DNA of 64,000 nucleotides from Athripsodes cinereus (taxonomy: Eukaryota > Arthropoda > Insecta > Trichoptera > Leptoceridae), in NCBI GenBank assembly GCA_947579605.1, contig OX388310.1:186001-250000 (forward strand). The letters run 5' to 3'. Positions 10,858 to 22,040 of this stretch are shown here, piece after piece. How positions within the stretch are numbered: position 1 is the first letter of the stretch; each line of letters starts with the position of its first letter. A program made the translations under genes and the position numbers. A model generated the notes under the pieces. That model did no database searches, had not been told where the DNA came from, and saw nothing but the letters and a program-made list of their open reading frames with translations.

Positions 10858-11262
10858 TTTTTTGTGCGATTTCAAGGTGAATTGGTAGATACGGTACTTT
10901 CTTGATGTTTTGTAGCGGCTTGCCTCGATACAGGCATTCGCCTAGTGAGGTTGCTGCGGGTTATGACTGCATAGTCCTGATTGACTTGCTTGTTCCGGCG
11001 CGCACGCTCAGTCACATATCTGTTTTGGCTGCCTGTTATGCATGTTGGATTGGTGTCTTGTTGTTTTTTCTTTTTTTAATTTTTTGTATAACTTTTGTAA
11101 TAAATGACAAACTTGTGGGCTTGGTATTATATAGCAAGGGGTTGGATGATGAGTGCGGGTTGAGTAGGATAATGCATTGTCTTTGAATTGTGATTGTGTG
11201 TATTGTTTCTGTCCATGTGTGTTTTATGACGTTTTGTGATGGTGATGTATAAATAAATAAAT
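10858..11262 (+). other. LINE 3' UTR and TAAA tail
   Basis: G/T-rich untranslated sequence like the ORFs, ending in ataaataaataaataaa at about 11239-11262. The simple-repeat tail instead of poly(A) is usual for CR1-group elements. Confidence 0.65.
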
Positions 11263-11430
11263 AAAATAAAAATATATTCATAATAATAATTACAAAAAAA
11301 AAGACAACATTGGCATACTACAGTGAAATTTATGGGCGGTGATGAAAACACAAGCGTTTATTTACACTAATATTTCTATTTATTTACAAAAACACACGAT
11401 TATCAAGATTAAAAATAAAGGCATTTAAAA

Positions 11431-11465
<35 letters not shown>

Positions 11466-11805
11466 AATAAATGTATTGTGCATCCAAGATAGTAACTATA
11501 TTCGGTTTCAAGTAAAATAATATTAAAAACGTATGTACCTGTTATTAGATTTCCAATATTTTACATTTCCTTTAAAAATAAGTTGTATGGAAGTTGCTTT
11601 ACAAAGAATTGAAAGATATATTTAATAAGTAGATATGTTATCCTAAGATATACATTCTCGTATAAAGATCCTTTTTGAGAAAAATAAATACTACATGCTA
11701 CTTTATATAGTATCATTATTATTCACTAGTTCTCAATAATTATTTCATAGGAAATGCGGTTTTGAGTCTATATTTGTATGTCATACCTAGAATAAAATTG
11801 TTTGT
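11263..11805. other. AT-rich sequence with a 31-A run
   Basis: An uninterrupted run of 31 A lies at 11433-11463 and is followed by taaataaa. The sequence before it (11283-11432) could be a separate poly(A)-tailed retrocopy, but no family is recognisable. Confidence 0.4.
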
Positions 11806-11910
11806 TCCGTGGAGCACACGTAAAGTATTGGTATTCCACTCTTTTCCGTAAGTTTTCGAGTTTCCTATATAAAGCGGGTATTCGAAAAATAAAGATATTT
11901 TAGAATATTT
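11806..11910 (+). repeat. family A fragment (head part)
   Basis: Matches the head of family A: ccgtggagca, ccactctttt.cgtaagtttt and gttttcgagt.tcct. The rest of the element is not recognisable beyond this. Confidence 0.65.
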
Positions 11911-12091
11911 ACTTTCGGTATGAGTTTTGTAAAACTCCACATTCATTTATAGTAAAATAAAAATGTGTTTCAAATTTCAACTAGTTGTATTATTATCTAT
12001 ATTAACTAAGGTTTCGACCTTCAGAGGTTAAGATTGAAAAAGACATCGTATGACGAAAACTAGATCACTATAATAAATTAAATAGTAAAAC

Positions 12092-12182
12092 TGGCACGGA
12101 GAAGACAGCTTGCATGTTTAATACATGTAACTGGTCTGTTGGCTACCCCATTGTTGAGATAATATAGTAGTAGTAGTAGTAG
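12092..12182 (+). repeat. family A copy, tail half with (TAG)n
   Basis: From ggcacggagaagacagct to a run of TAG units at about 12165-12182. It faces the next copy (12368-12628) tail to tail. Confidence 0.75.
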
Positions 12183-12367
12183 AAATCAAATTTATGAAAT
12201 ATTTTACTTCAAAATATAATAAGAAAAATTTCTATATCTTGAAAAGTCGAAATAAAAAGTAAAATAAAATGAAATTGTGGCTACTTTAATTTCATGAAAC
12301 GAATTTATTACCAGATTTTTTTTTATTTATCTGCACCATCAGGAATTCTCCCACAACTGGTAAACAA

Positions 12368-12628
12368 ACTACTACTACTATACTACAATACCATCACGGC
12401 ATATCCCACAAGTGGGGTAGCCAGCAGACCAGCTGCATGTAAGAAACATGCAAGTTGTCCTCTTCGTGCCAATATAAAATCAAGACATTCAGGATGGGTG
12501 GCAAACCTCATCGCTGAATTTAAGATGTACAATGTCTTAATTTTTTCGAACACCTGCCTTTTACAGGACACTCGAAAACTTACAGAGAAGAGTGGGAGAC
12601 CAATTCTTTACCGGGTGCTCCACGGGAT
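12368..12628 (-). repeat. family A, full-length copy
   Basis: Begins with the complement of the TAG tail (actactacta), then taccatcacggcatatccca, the internal palindrome gcatgtaagaaacatgc, and ends with the head ccgggtgctccacgg. One of the best-preserved copies. Confidence 0.8.
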
Positions 12629-12963
12629 AAAAACAAACTGCATGTAATAAATGTTGTAAATAGGAGAACACAATCGTTCTCCGGCGCCATTTAGTGTTTC
12701 GGGTTGACAATCAACGATAGATTGTCAACAGCCTCGAACACAATCATAAAGATGGTTGCTGTTAGTTGACATGTTTGCTCAACAGATGTTGAACATGGTA
12801 GTTTGAAACAGGAATTGGTGGGATTGGTGAACGTACCATGGGTAAAGTGCACTTAAGCCAGCCTAAGCCGATTTGTAAGCATCGGGACACCTTTCCTATT
12901 TCATACAAAAGGGAGTTTGCACAGTCTGTTGGTTGTGCGGATAAGGTGTCTGTTTAGTAGTGT
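12629..12963. other. mixed-composition sequence, probably repeat-derived
   Basis: Less AT-rich than its flanks, with segments such as ttaagccagcctaagccgat and caaaagggagtttgcacagt. It leads into the GATGATG run that starts the next repeat. The lineage is not identified. Confidence 0.35.
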
Positions 12964-13220
12964 TGATGATGATGATGATTATGGATGATTTTGTTTTGAC
13001 GCCGTTTTACAGTCCCTAGACCGTCTCAAGGGCGCCTATTATTTTTATTTAACTATTATAAAATTTTGAAAACACTGGTGATTGTCACAAATTTGACTAA
13101 AATACGAGAATTTTATATGAGTTCCAATTGACGATATAATTAATTGTCACAAATATTCACTAATTCACATTTTTAAATTTGAAATTTTTAACTAGTTTAA
13201 AAATAATAACACCTAAAAAT
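12964..13220 (+). repeat. repeat family G, copy 1
   Basis: Starts gatgatgatgatta, then ttttgacgccgttt...ctagaccgtctcaagggcgcc, followed by an AT-rich body containing gattgtcaca and gagttccaattga. A second copy with the same layout is at 36941-37199. No coding frame and no A or B box were found. It is probably the 3' end of a retrotransposon or a SINE. Confidence 0.7.
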
Positions 13221-14115
13221 TTAACTTTATAAAACTATTGAAACTAGAAAGTCAAAGTGAAAAAAAAGTGTTCTTAATATCTTCACTCTCGCAGGTGTGA
13301 AAATCCAGCTAAATGCGAAAACTTCGTCTAACATGCATGTAATAAACTTGTAAGACCTCGTCCTCTTCACTAATAACCTCTTGTTCCACAATGGCCTAAT
13401 TCACCCGTAAATGAGAGGATGGCCTCGTGTTAATTACAATATAAAATTAGTATATAATTGTTCCTGATATTAGGTAGGTACCTATCAAATGATATTAATT
13501 ATACTTAATCTGGTTATTATCTCATTATCCTAATTAATTTGAATTACTAATACTAAATAACCCAATCATTAAATAATCAATGAGCTAATAAATCTTATTC
13601 AATAATATAATTAATCAGTGAACACAATCATTATGATTGCTATTCTTAACGTGCTGCTAAATGAGGAACAAAGAATGAATACAAAATATTAGCAGTAAAT
13701 AGACAGTTTAATTTTAAATATATTTGTAGGTACTTTGGTTTTTCCAAAGTGTTTTTACCATGACCATACGCAAACACTTCATTTGAGATTTAACGATGAC
13801 TGTTATTTTATTTACCTGCTACGTGTTTTGATAATAAAATAGACATTTTATTGTAATCGTGTTCAACATAAAATTTGACACGATTATAATATAAATTAAC
13901 AATGTATAGATCATGACTAACAATAATGGAATCAATAACATTGATTGATTTTACATTGACACGATTGATGATGATCTTTGGAAAAATACTTAAAAACAAA
14001 TACACACAGATACATAAACACTCAGGCCTTTTTTGCGCGATGAAACATTTGTCGGATATATTAACATTCTCTTAATATTACCAAGATACTCATGTATGAT
14101 TCTTTTAACGTCACA
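13221..14115. other. AT-rich intronic sequence, nothing recognised
   Basis: No supported feature. Confidence 0.45.
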
Positions 14116-14285
14116 ATTTTTTTTTAAATCTGGGTTTTGTTATAAACCCAAATACAACCTTATACACCTTTCACAGTAAGCTAAAAGCTTGTGTCGTGAA
14201 AGGGGAGTTTGCCGGCACCTGGGATCGAACCCCGGACCCCTTGCTCACAAGGCCGAGACTCTACCTCCAGACTACCGACGAACTC
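14116..14285 (-). repeat. tRNA-derived SINE family B, copy 1
   Basis: Minus strand: tRNA-like head with B box GGTTCGATCCC, then the cggcaaactcccctttcacg body, the ggtttataacaaaaccc hairpin and an A-rich tail at 14116-14129. Same family as 41182-41362. Confidence 0.8.
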
Positions 14286-14579
14286 AATTGAACTCAATCG
14301 AACTCAAAACGAACACAATTAATTTACGTAAATTGTTTTTTCGTATTATGCAAATTGTATTCGATTGTGGCCAAATATTTTGTATTTTAATTGACATAAA
14401 GAGACAACTACAAATATCATTATTTAGTGTCGGATAATGGGTCAAGCAACATAATAAATAATGAAATGTAAACAAAAATTGGATAAATTCCATGGGAAAA
14501 ATTATAAAACATGACTGTGTATGTAATTTCGATCCAAGAAAATTGTTGAAGAAAGATTGCGTCTAAAAAAGTTGCGATG
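14286..14579. other. AT-rich intronic sequence
   Basis: Nothing recognised apart from a short run of gaactcaa.cgaactcaa units at 14280-14315 next to the SINE. Confidence 0.4.
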
Positions 14580-14900
14580 GTTTGTACATGTAGAGTGAAT
14601 GGGTGATTAAAGGATGACAAATAGGATGTATTTTGGTAAAGGAGGGGCTGTAGGAGAGCGCGGGCGTTCGAAAATTACGTAGCTTAAACACCTGGATCAA
14701 ATTCTCAAGGATGGCCACGTGTTGAGTAAGATAAATCAGTGTGCATGTTTGAAAAATTCCATGAATGTGGAGGAAGCAAAAGATGTATTTAAAAATATAT
14801 AAATATGTTGTTCTGTTCTCTCTGCCTACATCACTCAGGGCAAGCAATGGGCGAGTCTATCGCTGAAGCGTGATATCTTCCAACTAATCAATATACAGTG
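14580..14900 (+). pseudogene. LINE-C remnant
   Basis: The plus strand encodes a decayed C terminus with RARRSKI, LDQILKDGHVLSK and MNVEEAKDV blocks, then the ctctctctgcctacatcact segment and gtgtgagggtaaagta. Related copies are at 840-1085, 22975-23195, 34745-34925 and 36129-36376. It is 5'-truncated and frameshifted. Confidence 0.6.
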
Positions 14901-15699
14901 TGAGGGTAAAGTACACCTATTTTTTTAATGTGATAATCCTTGTGTTTTTGATAATTGTAAAAGGCAAATACCTTATCGAAATAAATAAATAAGTTGTGGA
15001 TCTATGTCTACGACTTTATAAGTTTACAACACATGTTTCATAAACTAGTAAAATTCAGTATTATTCATATTATGATTTGATTATTCCCTCATTACGAAGA
15101 TAATTGAGGAATCTGAGGTCTGCATTTACTGGCTTAGGTATTGTTTCATATTGATTTACTGTCCTCTTTACCTAATTACAACGTACTCAAAATTACAGAT
15201 AAAAACGCATGGAAACATAATAATAATTATGTATCTTTTCAAAACTTAAAAGTATTTGTGTCATTTTGTAGAGTATCTATCTATTGTAAGTTATGAGGGC
15301 CGCTATAGAGTGCATAGGTACAGATTATTTCTTTCTTACTATATAAATTATCACTGTTGGATATTAATCGTCTCGTCAATTACGCGTTTTCTAATTAATA
15401 AAAAAAAAACTTATTTATAATAATAATATATATTTGTATTTGGCGCCGTTTAATGATCCGTGACTATTTTAAAGGCGCTGTGACCCTGTGACTTCTCCTG
15501 AATAGTAATGTTTTCAGCTTAACTTACGTTCGCATCCTACTATCTGGACGCACCCATTGTGGAATGGATACATTTTTAAGATTTTTTTATCAATGATTCT
15601 GTCGTAATCTTTGGGATTGGATAAATTAAGGCTGGACATGAAAACTAAGTAGCTGAGTAATAAGATGAATAAAAGCCTCCAAATTCAATGAACTACCTT
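14901..15699. other. AT-rich sequence with a short family-G-like fragment
   Basis: At 15438-15490 the sequence tttggcgccgtttaatgatc...aaaggcgc resembles the start of family G and the fragment at 47455-47510 (opposite strand). Nothing else is recognised. Confidence 0.4.
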
Positions 15700-15910
15700 C
15701 ACGAATTTCGACTATATTTTTATTAATTTTCTGCAAAGAGCTTGATTTTTTTCTCCATTCCTCCCTTTTTTCTGCAAGTCCAGGTATTGATCTCCGCGAT
15801 GAAGATGAGCAGGCCTTGATGTTTCATGTGTGGCCAATCCAGTTTGCTCGTTGCTGGCTAATATTTTTAAGAAGTTGCCTACTTTTGCCTATTATGATCA
15901 ACATCTCTTC
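15700..15910 (-). pseudogene. LINE-D remnant (non-LTR retrotransposon C terminus)
   Basis: The minus strand encodes NEEM, GKSRQLLKNISQQRANWIGH and, after a shift, the EKREEWRKKI end. This is the same family as 29515-29765, where the matching block is GEKRQLLKRISQQRATWIGH. Such QR-x-x-WIGH segments are typical of LINE ORF2 C termini. It is decayed and truncated. Confidence 0.65.
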
Positions 15911-16888
15911 ATTTGATGAGTTTCTTAGGTATATTCAGCTTGTAGAATTAAGTTAGGCAGAATGGAAAACTTCACAAAATTGCTGTATTCTCATTTTGTT
16001 TTCAAGATATTAAATATTTTTCGTGTGAACTTCTAATATTCCTATAATTAAATGAAATAATGAAATTTTTAGGTGATACGAGAACCTAGTTGCTCAAACA
16101 ACTGTAGGTTAATAAAAATCGTTTTAAATGATTTATGTTACATACATTCAAAACACGTAAAACAAACATAATAGTATTAACAGAGGTATTTGAGTGAACT
16201 TTATGGAGGGATACTGGCAGTGTCCTCAATTCTAATAAATTTTAATTCCCCAAAACTCATGCGCGGAGATTAGCGACTAATTAAAACGTTGATTAGAATT
16301 TCATCCGCAGTTTCACGAAGCGATTAATAAAAGAAAATGAAATTGTTTATTAGACCGAAATATAACATATAAGCCTAATACATAATTTATCGCGAGAGGA
16401 CTGTAACGAGTTTCATTAATCCCTCCTGTTCTCTGAAAATAATATTATTATAACGAGGAAATTATGGAAGACTATCAAATTGTGAGTAAGGTACTGACCG
16501 TTGTTAACAGTAGACATGTCATCATCACCAATACTAGCTCTTAGAAATATAAAAATAAAGCATAGTACCTACTTTGAAAACAATTTATTACTAATTCAAG
16601 AGTTTTTGTGTTTACGCTGTGGAAATCCATTTTTAATTTTAATAAATAAAATATAAAAATATATTATTGAACACTGTTTAATCTCCACTATGTTAGGTTG
16701 AATACCGAACGTTTTCGCCTATACTTGTAGGCATCTTACAATTTATTACCTACCGATTTAATTATCTCTAGAAATTGTTTTGATATCATTTTAATAAGAA
16801 CGCCGTTACTGCATTGAACAAAAGTTTTCTATTTAACCCTATTCTTTGGCCAACCTTTACATAATAATTATGACAGTTTATATATTAT
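15911..16888. other. AT-rich intronic sequence, nothing recognised
   Basis: No supported feature. Confidence 0.45.
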
Positions 16889-17051
16889 TATTACCTCTTT
16901 CACAATACACCGTTCCTATGACAACGATGTCAGAGCGCAGGGAATGTCATGGGAAGAGGTGAAGTGATTGGCACAGAGACATTCTGAATAGAGGAGGCTG
17001 GTTTTTGCCCTGTGCTCCCAAGAGGAGCGTTGAGGGCGATGAATGAATGAA
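16889..17051 (+). mobile_element. RTE-like LINE, 5'-truncated copy
   Basis: Matches the last 150 bp of the element at 44544-46491, from the segment encoding SFTIHRSYDNDVRAQGMSWE to a mutated GATGAATGAATG tail. A 9-bp direct repeat, atatattat, at 16880-16888 and 17052-17060 may be the target-site duplication. It has no coding capacity. Confidence 0.7.
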
Positions 17052-17734
17052 ATATATTATGTCATGAAAAACTGAATATTTATGGACCGAGTTAAAATAT
17101 CTCATATAGATACTGAAATGTATCAGAATGAAAGATACTAATTTTCTTATTTTAATAAAGGCAGGTTACGAAATATAATGATTTAAGTTTCTAGTGAATA
17201 AATAATAAAATCTTTAAAACGACTTCTTTGCTTGTTTAACGAAATGCGTTCAAACATTTTATTGTGTAGGCATTCCCTCTATTGTCACAGTCATGTCGTT
17301 TCAAAATATTATACATAGACAAAAACTAGGGATTATGAATATATTATGTTATATGTATGTATAAACAACGTCAATGGATGTGATATGATTAATTAATTAT
17401 TATAAACACGATATTTACATTTACATATATGTAGAAATGTTTGTAGGTGTTTCATAACTCGTCAAGTGTAGGATACAAACAGTCAAAATGAGCAGCCATA
17501 AAATGATTATTCTATAAAATTACAGGAAGACTTCCAAAGACAATGAATTATACAACCTGAATTTTGTGTAATAATTTAAGATGCAAATTTAAAACACGAA
17601 ACATTACATAGTTTAAGGATTAGAAAAGATAACATAACCCTATTTGGTAGTGCTCTAGAACCCATGCCCATCCATATCCATTGCGAGGTGTGCTTTGTAC
17701 CAGGAGACAGGTGTCAAATTAATACATTATGCGT
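17052..17734. other. AT-rich sequence with a short shared motif
   Basis: At 17610-17655 there is a block (aaagataacat.accctatttggtagtgc) related to 32340-32400, which suggests an additional repeat family. Nothing else is recognised. Confidence 0.4.
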
Positions 17735-17845
17735 CTTAAATTGAGCGATGAGATTTGTAAGCCAACCTGAATGACACGGAGAGGACAGCTTGATCTGTTG
17801 GAAACTATACTTGTGGGATTTGCTGTGAAGGTATAGTAGTATAGT
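17735..17845 (+). repeat. family A copy, diverged
   Basis: Segments cgatgagatttg, cctgaatg, cacggagaggacagcttg and gtgggatttgctgtgaaggt follow the family order, and a short TAG tail closes it. Confidence 0.6.
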
Positions 17846-17992
17846 AAATGATTTTCTTTATGTTAATGTTTTACTATCTTAAAATTTTCTTTGTTAAAAA
17901 AGAATTTTAAATTATATTTTGCACGTTTGCACATTATGTCTTCAGTGGGTATCAACTTCAATATATTTTTTAGGAAATGATATTATATCAAA

Positions 17993-18045
17993 TGTGATGG
18001 TATGATGTATGTGATGGTATGATGTATGTGATGGTATGAGATATG
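17993..18045. repeat. tandem repeat, 17-bp unit
   Basis: About three copies of gtgatggtatgatgtat; the last copy degrades into gagatatgagatgag. Confidence 0.8.
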
Positions 18046-18655
18046 AGATGAGTGATAAGGTAAGTCGTTATAAGGATTGTGGTGACATGAAAAGGAAATG
18101 AGAAGATTAACGAAGATGATTACATAAATAACAAAAGCTTAGGAGTAGGCAGAGTACAAATAATTATAATAGATAATTATACAAAATATTAACAATAACA
18201 TCTTCAAGATACTACTTATGTATATACTTACACAAATACATTGAGTATATCGTCAATTGTTATGTTTGTAGAGAAACAAAAATTATAATAAATAACCAGT
18301 TGCGATATTTGTTAAAATTTGATTGTTGTGAGTTCCCAAAAACTCACTACAATCAAATAATGTAACTTGTTATAGTATAATATGGAAAGGCTAAGATCAA
18401 GCAGTATATTCGTGAGGCTGTATATTATAAGAAAAATTTGATTTATGAAATTTTTGCAATTATGAAGTTATATATAATTATAAATTCAGCACACGAAACA
18501 ATCATATAATTAGGCTAATAAAACATATTAATGTCACTTATTAATTTGGTAGTGCCCCAGAGAGAACTTGAATTCGTAAACTATATAATAACTTGAAAGT
18601 ATCCAGCATGCGGAACCCATACAAGGTATCTCAGAAGTCAGAACGATACCTACAT
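18046..18655. other. AT-rich intronic sequence, nothing recognised
   Basis: The only recurring motif is tttggtagtgcccc at 18545-18558, also seen near 17640 and 32370. Confidence 0.4.
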
Positions 18656-18795
18656 GTGAAGCTGTTGGGGTTTATGAGAGAGAATATCGGAGCCTTGGGC
18701 ATGTCACCCAGTAGTTTAATTGGACAAAGAACACCTAACAAAAAGGATGGGAAGCGGGTTCAACTCCCATTCGAGGCTCTACTAAATAAGGCGAC
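18656..18795 (+). repeat. possible tRNA-derived SINE remnant
   Basis: Has an A-box-like segment (cacccagtagtttaattgg, 18704-18722) and a B box (GGTTCAACTCC, 18757-18767) on the plus strand. The spacing is acceptable, but pairing of the arms is poor and no tail is clear. The 75-codon frame across it (18593-18820) looks accidental. Confidence 0.35.
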
Positions 18796-18889
18796 ATTAT
18801 CTTTCCTACGCCTTATATGATAATTTTATGTTTTAAATTTACATTTAATCGTTTCAAATGAATCACAGCAAACTATAATAATGAATATC

Positions 18890-19120
18890 TAATTATATAT
18901 ACTTATCAAACATTGCCAAATCAGTTTGGTTTTAAAATTGCAATAATAATGTCGATGAGGAATTTGAATATCTGCGACATGGAGTGAGCCTGAAAAGGAG
19001 TATACTCCATGCAGATGTATACCAACGCGTGGTAGAGAATTGAGATGTGGTGCATGAGGCGAATTAATGCGATCTCCAGAATTGAGGATTTGAATATGAA
19101 GAAGAAAATTTACAAACAAT
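18890..19120 (-). other. unidentified 76-codon open frame, probable old repeat
   Basis: The minus strand is open from 19119 to 18889 and less AT-rich than its flanks, with HAPHLNSLPRVGIHLHG and SGSLHVADIQIPHRHY. I do not recognise the family. No splice sites fit the host gene phase and no other copy occurs in the window. It could be coding, but a decayed mobile-element fragment seems likelier. Confidence 0.25.
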
Positions 19121-19754
19121 TAAAATCTAACAATTTATTATCTATCACTGTCAAATTTTAATAATTGTAATACTCATTCTTGACAAATCGTCACAGCGCT
19201 GGCTGAAGATATCAATTTAAACTTAGGCAGTCATTACAAATTTCTTTACATCTATACATTATACATAATTCCACCTGTGACAGTTCATTGTAAAAATAAT
19301 CTTTTCAAAAATACGTAATTAATGAATTAATCCAATATTGATTGATATTTTAATACGACAGTATTATGATTAATGATCCATCGGCTTTTTTGTAAATTGC
19401 TTTTTATCCAATCTATAATACCATAGTAAGATATTATCTTTAATGTACCTACCTATCTACCTATATCTAGATATAACTATCCATAAGTATTAGGAGATAC
19501 TGGATAGTATGTATTGTGAATCATATAACAATGAAATCATAAAACATATCAGATATTAGACAGCTGATGACAATCCATAGATTTTAAATGAAATATTTAA
19601 AATGAGTGTCTGTGTTCCAATTGACATTGGCGTCAAAGGCGTGAATAATATAATTATGACTATTAAAACGTTCACAACAAATAATCCAATATTAAGTGAT
19701 GCATAATATTGCAATACAATGCAACATTGGAACTAAAAAAAGTAGATGACACGC
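19121..19754. other. AT-rich intronic sequence, nothing recognised
   Basis: No supported feature. Confidence 0.45.
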
Positions 19755-20195
19755 TACCTATGGACCAGAGCCTCACTGCCCCATTACAAATAGCATTTTG
19801 AAATCAGCACTCTATGAGAGAAAGCATGAAAAAGCTATTTATAACTGGTTTACAATACTAGGACAAAAACATGCGTAAAACCTAATTGAAAGTTTCTCGT
19901 CAAAGAAAAGAAGAAACATTCTCACAATTAACAAACAGAGCCTAAGGATTCTCACCAGAGTATCTACTAATGGGACAATGTAGACTCAATAAACACTTAT
20001 GTGAAATGAAACTAACTGTATCTGTGCAGATTCTACATGAATGAAAATGAAAATCCTTTGCATCTACTCACAGAATGTGAACCTATAATGCAAACAAGAG
20101 CCAAAACAATTGACTGACACTTTCCTGATCAAGAACATATCAAAGAAACTAATTCTGATAATACTTCCATCAAGGTTCGAAACAAATAAATAAAT
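19755..20195 (+). pseudogene. LINE remnant, RNase H-like C-terminal region
   Basis: Across the plus-strand frames, with several stops and shifts, runs a pattern typical of LINE ORF2 C termini: RRNIL-TINKQSLRILT, then GQCRLNKHLCEMKLTVS, a decayed C-x2-C...HLLTEC block and MQTRAKTI near 20095-20120. The gag and RT parts are absent. An R1/I-like origin is possible but not shown. Confidence 0.5.
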
Positions 20196-20809
20196 GAGTG
20201 ATTTTGTTTTTATATAATTTCATTACATCTTTGATATGGTAATGACATCTTGAGGGAGTGAAACACAGACTCGCTGAAATTTATTTTGGGCTAAGTGTTA
20301 TTTTAATACTTTATTAAGACGAATTAAAATGAACCATCCGTTATAATAATAAAATTGATGAATATCTTTTACTGGGTCATATAATTATGTATAGGTATAT
20401 ATAATATGTGCTCTGTGTGTTGTGTTTGTAGGATCTCTCTGTTTTGTATTGAAATAAATATATAGAAGCATTTGTCATGACAGACGACAACAATATGATG
20501 TAATCTATCATTCATTACATGAGCCTTCATCTCCAGATACATATTTATATACCTACATATTATACACATCTATATTATAGAACCTACCCACCCACAGAAT
20601 GTGCCTAATATCCTCCAACCAAACACAATGATGATCATATAATTATGACTGTCTATCATTATAATATTATTAGATATCTACCGAAATAGGCTGTATCTTC
20701 TAACGCGGTAGTGTCCAACCTCCGATCCGCAGAAGGAACAAGAAGGTCAAACATATTTTGTTGAAATATTAAATAAAAATCACTATGGTGCTAATAATTT
20801 ATCGACTGT
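20196..20809. other. AT-rich intronic sequence, nothing recognised
   Basis: No supported feature. Confidence 0.45.
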
Positions 20810-20820
20810 ATATCATCACA

Positions 20821-20961
20821 AGGAATCACGATATCAAGAGCGCAAGGAATGTCGTGGAAAGAGGTGACGCAATTGGCACAGAGACGCTCTGAATGGAGGA
20901 GGCTGGTTTCTGCCCTGTGCTCCCGAGAGGAGCGTAGAGGGTGATGATGATGATGATGATG
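20821..20961 (+). mobile_element. RTE-like LINE, 5'-truncated copy with 11-bp duplication
   Basis: The last 140 bp of the family of 44544-46491, ending in seven GAT units. The flanks carry an exact direct repeat, atatcatcaca, at 20810-20820 and 20962-20972, which marks the insertion. It landed beside the hammerhead-like remnant at 20962-21012. Confidence 0.8.
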
Positions 20962-21012
20962 ATATCATCACATTTTTTCAAGAGCTTCCGCTTTCATCAT
21001 CAGATAAACGTA
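20962..21012 (-). ncRNA. decayed hammerhead-like segment
   Basis: Minus strand: CUGAUGA, UG, a short AAGC-GGAA-GCUC hairpin, then GAAA, closely parallel to 21992-22019. The part after GAAA that would form stem III and the cleavage site is lost, so I read it as a dead relative. Confidence 0.35.
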
Positions 21013-21961
21013 AAGCGACACAGTCAATGATATTTTCGATCGACAACATTTATTAGAGATAGGGGAATATATGAACATGAACATATTTGGGTTAGGACAC
21101 TTTTCTGTATACCACATTGTCACATGGATTCTTTTTGTAGGAAGATAATAGGAAAATGGGGACAATTATAAGTATTTACTCGTTTGTCAAAACAAAAATT
21201 TTTCTTAATTTTTTTATTTGAATATACCCTTGTTTTCCACAAAGCATTTTGTAAACTGATATGTAATGTCTGAAACAGCTTATAAAATTTAGACATAAAT
21301 TAAAATTCCAGTAATGATATTCATCTTCTTATCAGAGAACTGATTTGTTATCAGCATGGAGACAGGCGGCAGATATTATAAGTATATCCCTCATGACGAT
21401 ACTAACATATGGGATGTTATCAGCTGAAGAACTGGATTAGATTCTGATAAATCTTAATGTAATCATTTTTATGAAAGAAATTCCATCATATTTTGTATTA
21501 TTATATCACCCGTCATGATATGATTATGATCTCTATAATGTTGTGACTCTTTTGATGTGATTGACAGACTGACGAAAATAATCTAGTAATGTTGATAATT
21601 CATTCAACAATAAGCTGGTATTTATAAAGAAAATATTTTCAAACGATAAAAAGCAAAGTACTTTGCTTATACAACCTTTGATTTGTAAAGTGATAACACA
21701 GACAATTAATGTAAAAAATACACAGAACAAGACAATACCTAATAAATTATAAAACATAAAATAAGATATGAATTCTTATTGCTTATTGGGACTAGCTCGG
21801 TCTGTGTGAATTGTCTACACGTGTTATGTTATGTTATGTTTATGTTATGACACTGAAGATATTATAAAACTGAAGATCAATATAGTAAATTTCTCGGGCA
21901 ACAGTAAGTGATGGAAGTTCGTGTTCAATTATATAAAATCAAACACCTTTATTAAGAACTT
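21013..21961. other. AT-rich sequence with a short shared motif
   Basis: A 26-bp segment at 21788-21813 (gggactagctcggtctgtgt and six more bases) recurs inverted at 25091-25116. A TTATG microsatellite lies at about 21822-21848. An inverted pair ggaagttc/gaacttcc spans 21913-21963 next to the ribozyme-like fold. Confidence 0.45.
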
Positions 21962-22040
21962 CCACAGTGACTTTAATGATCACGAGCCAACTTTCCAGAG
22001 CTTCTGCTCTCATCATCAGGTTCACATTGCGTTACTGTAG
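21962..22040 (-). ncRNA. hammerhead ribozyme-like fold 2
   Basis: On the minus strand the conserved hammerhead elements occur in order. CUGAUGA is at 22019-22013. Stem II is AGAGC-AGAA-GCUCU (22010-21997). GAAA is at 21995-21992. Stem III is AG-UUGG-CU, and C at 21984 is the cleavage residue. Stem I is discontinuous: AC/GU next to the core, a 3x3 internal loop, AAUG/CAUU, then a 7-bp outer helix (22040-22034 with 21968-21962). The extra UG between CUGAUGA and stem II and the short stem III make activity uncertain. Similar ribozymes are known from Penelope-like elements; no protein of such an element is present here. Confidence 0.45.

Larger units (their letters stand above)
6370..11262 (+). 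mobile_element. full-length non-LTR retrotransposon (CR1/Jockey group)
   Basis: A complete two-ORF LINE: a G/T-rich leader (about 6370-6692), ORF1 (6693-7865), an overlapping ORF2 (7837-10857), a 3' UTR and a tail of TAAA units ending near 11262. Both frames are free of stops, so the copy is young or still functional. It lies antisense to the host gene, inside what appears to be its intron. The 5' boundary is estimated from the composition change; I found no convincing target-site duplication. The endonuclease and RT types (HINIRS start, FADD box, C-terminal PLF-KYGIL segment) fit the CR1/Jockey branch; the exact clade needs a tree. Confidence 0.85.

Noticed and set aside
6677..11351. Several 60-145 codon frames on the minus strand and in alternative plus frames
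   Set aside because: They are shadows of the LINE ORFs, whose domains are unambiguous in the called frames.
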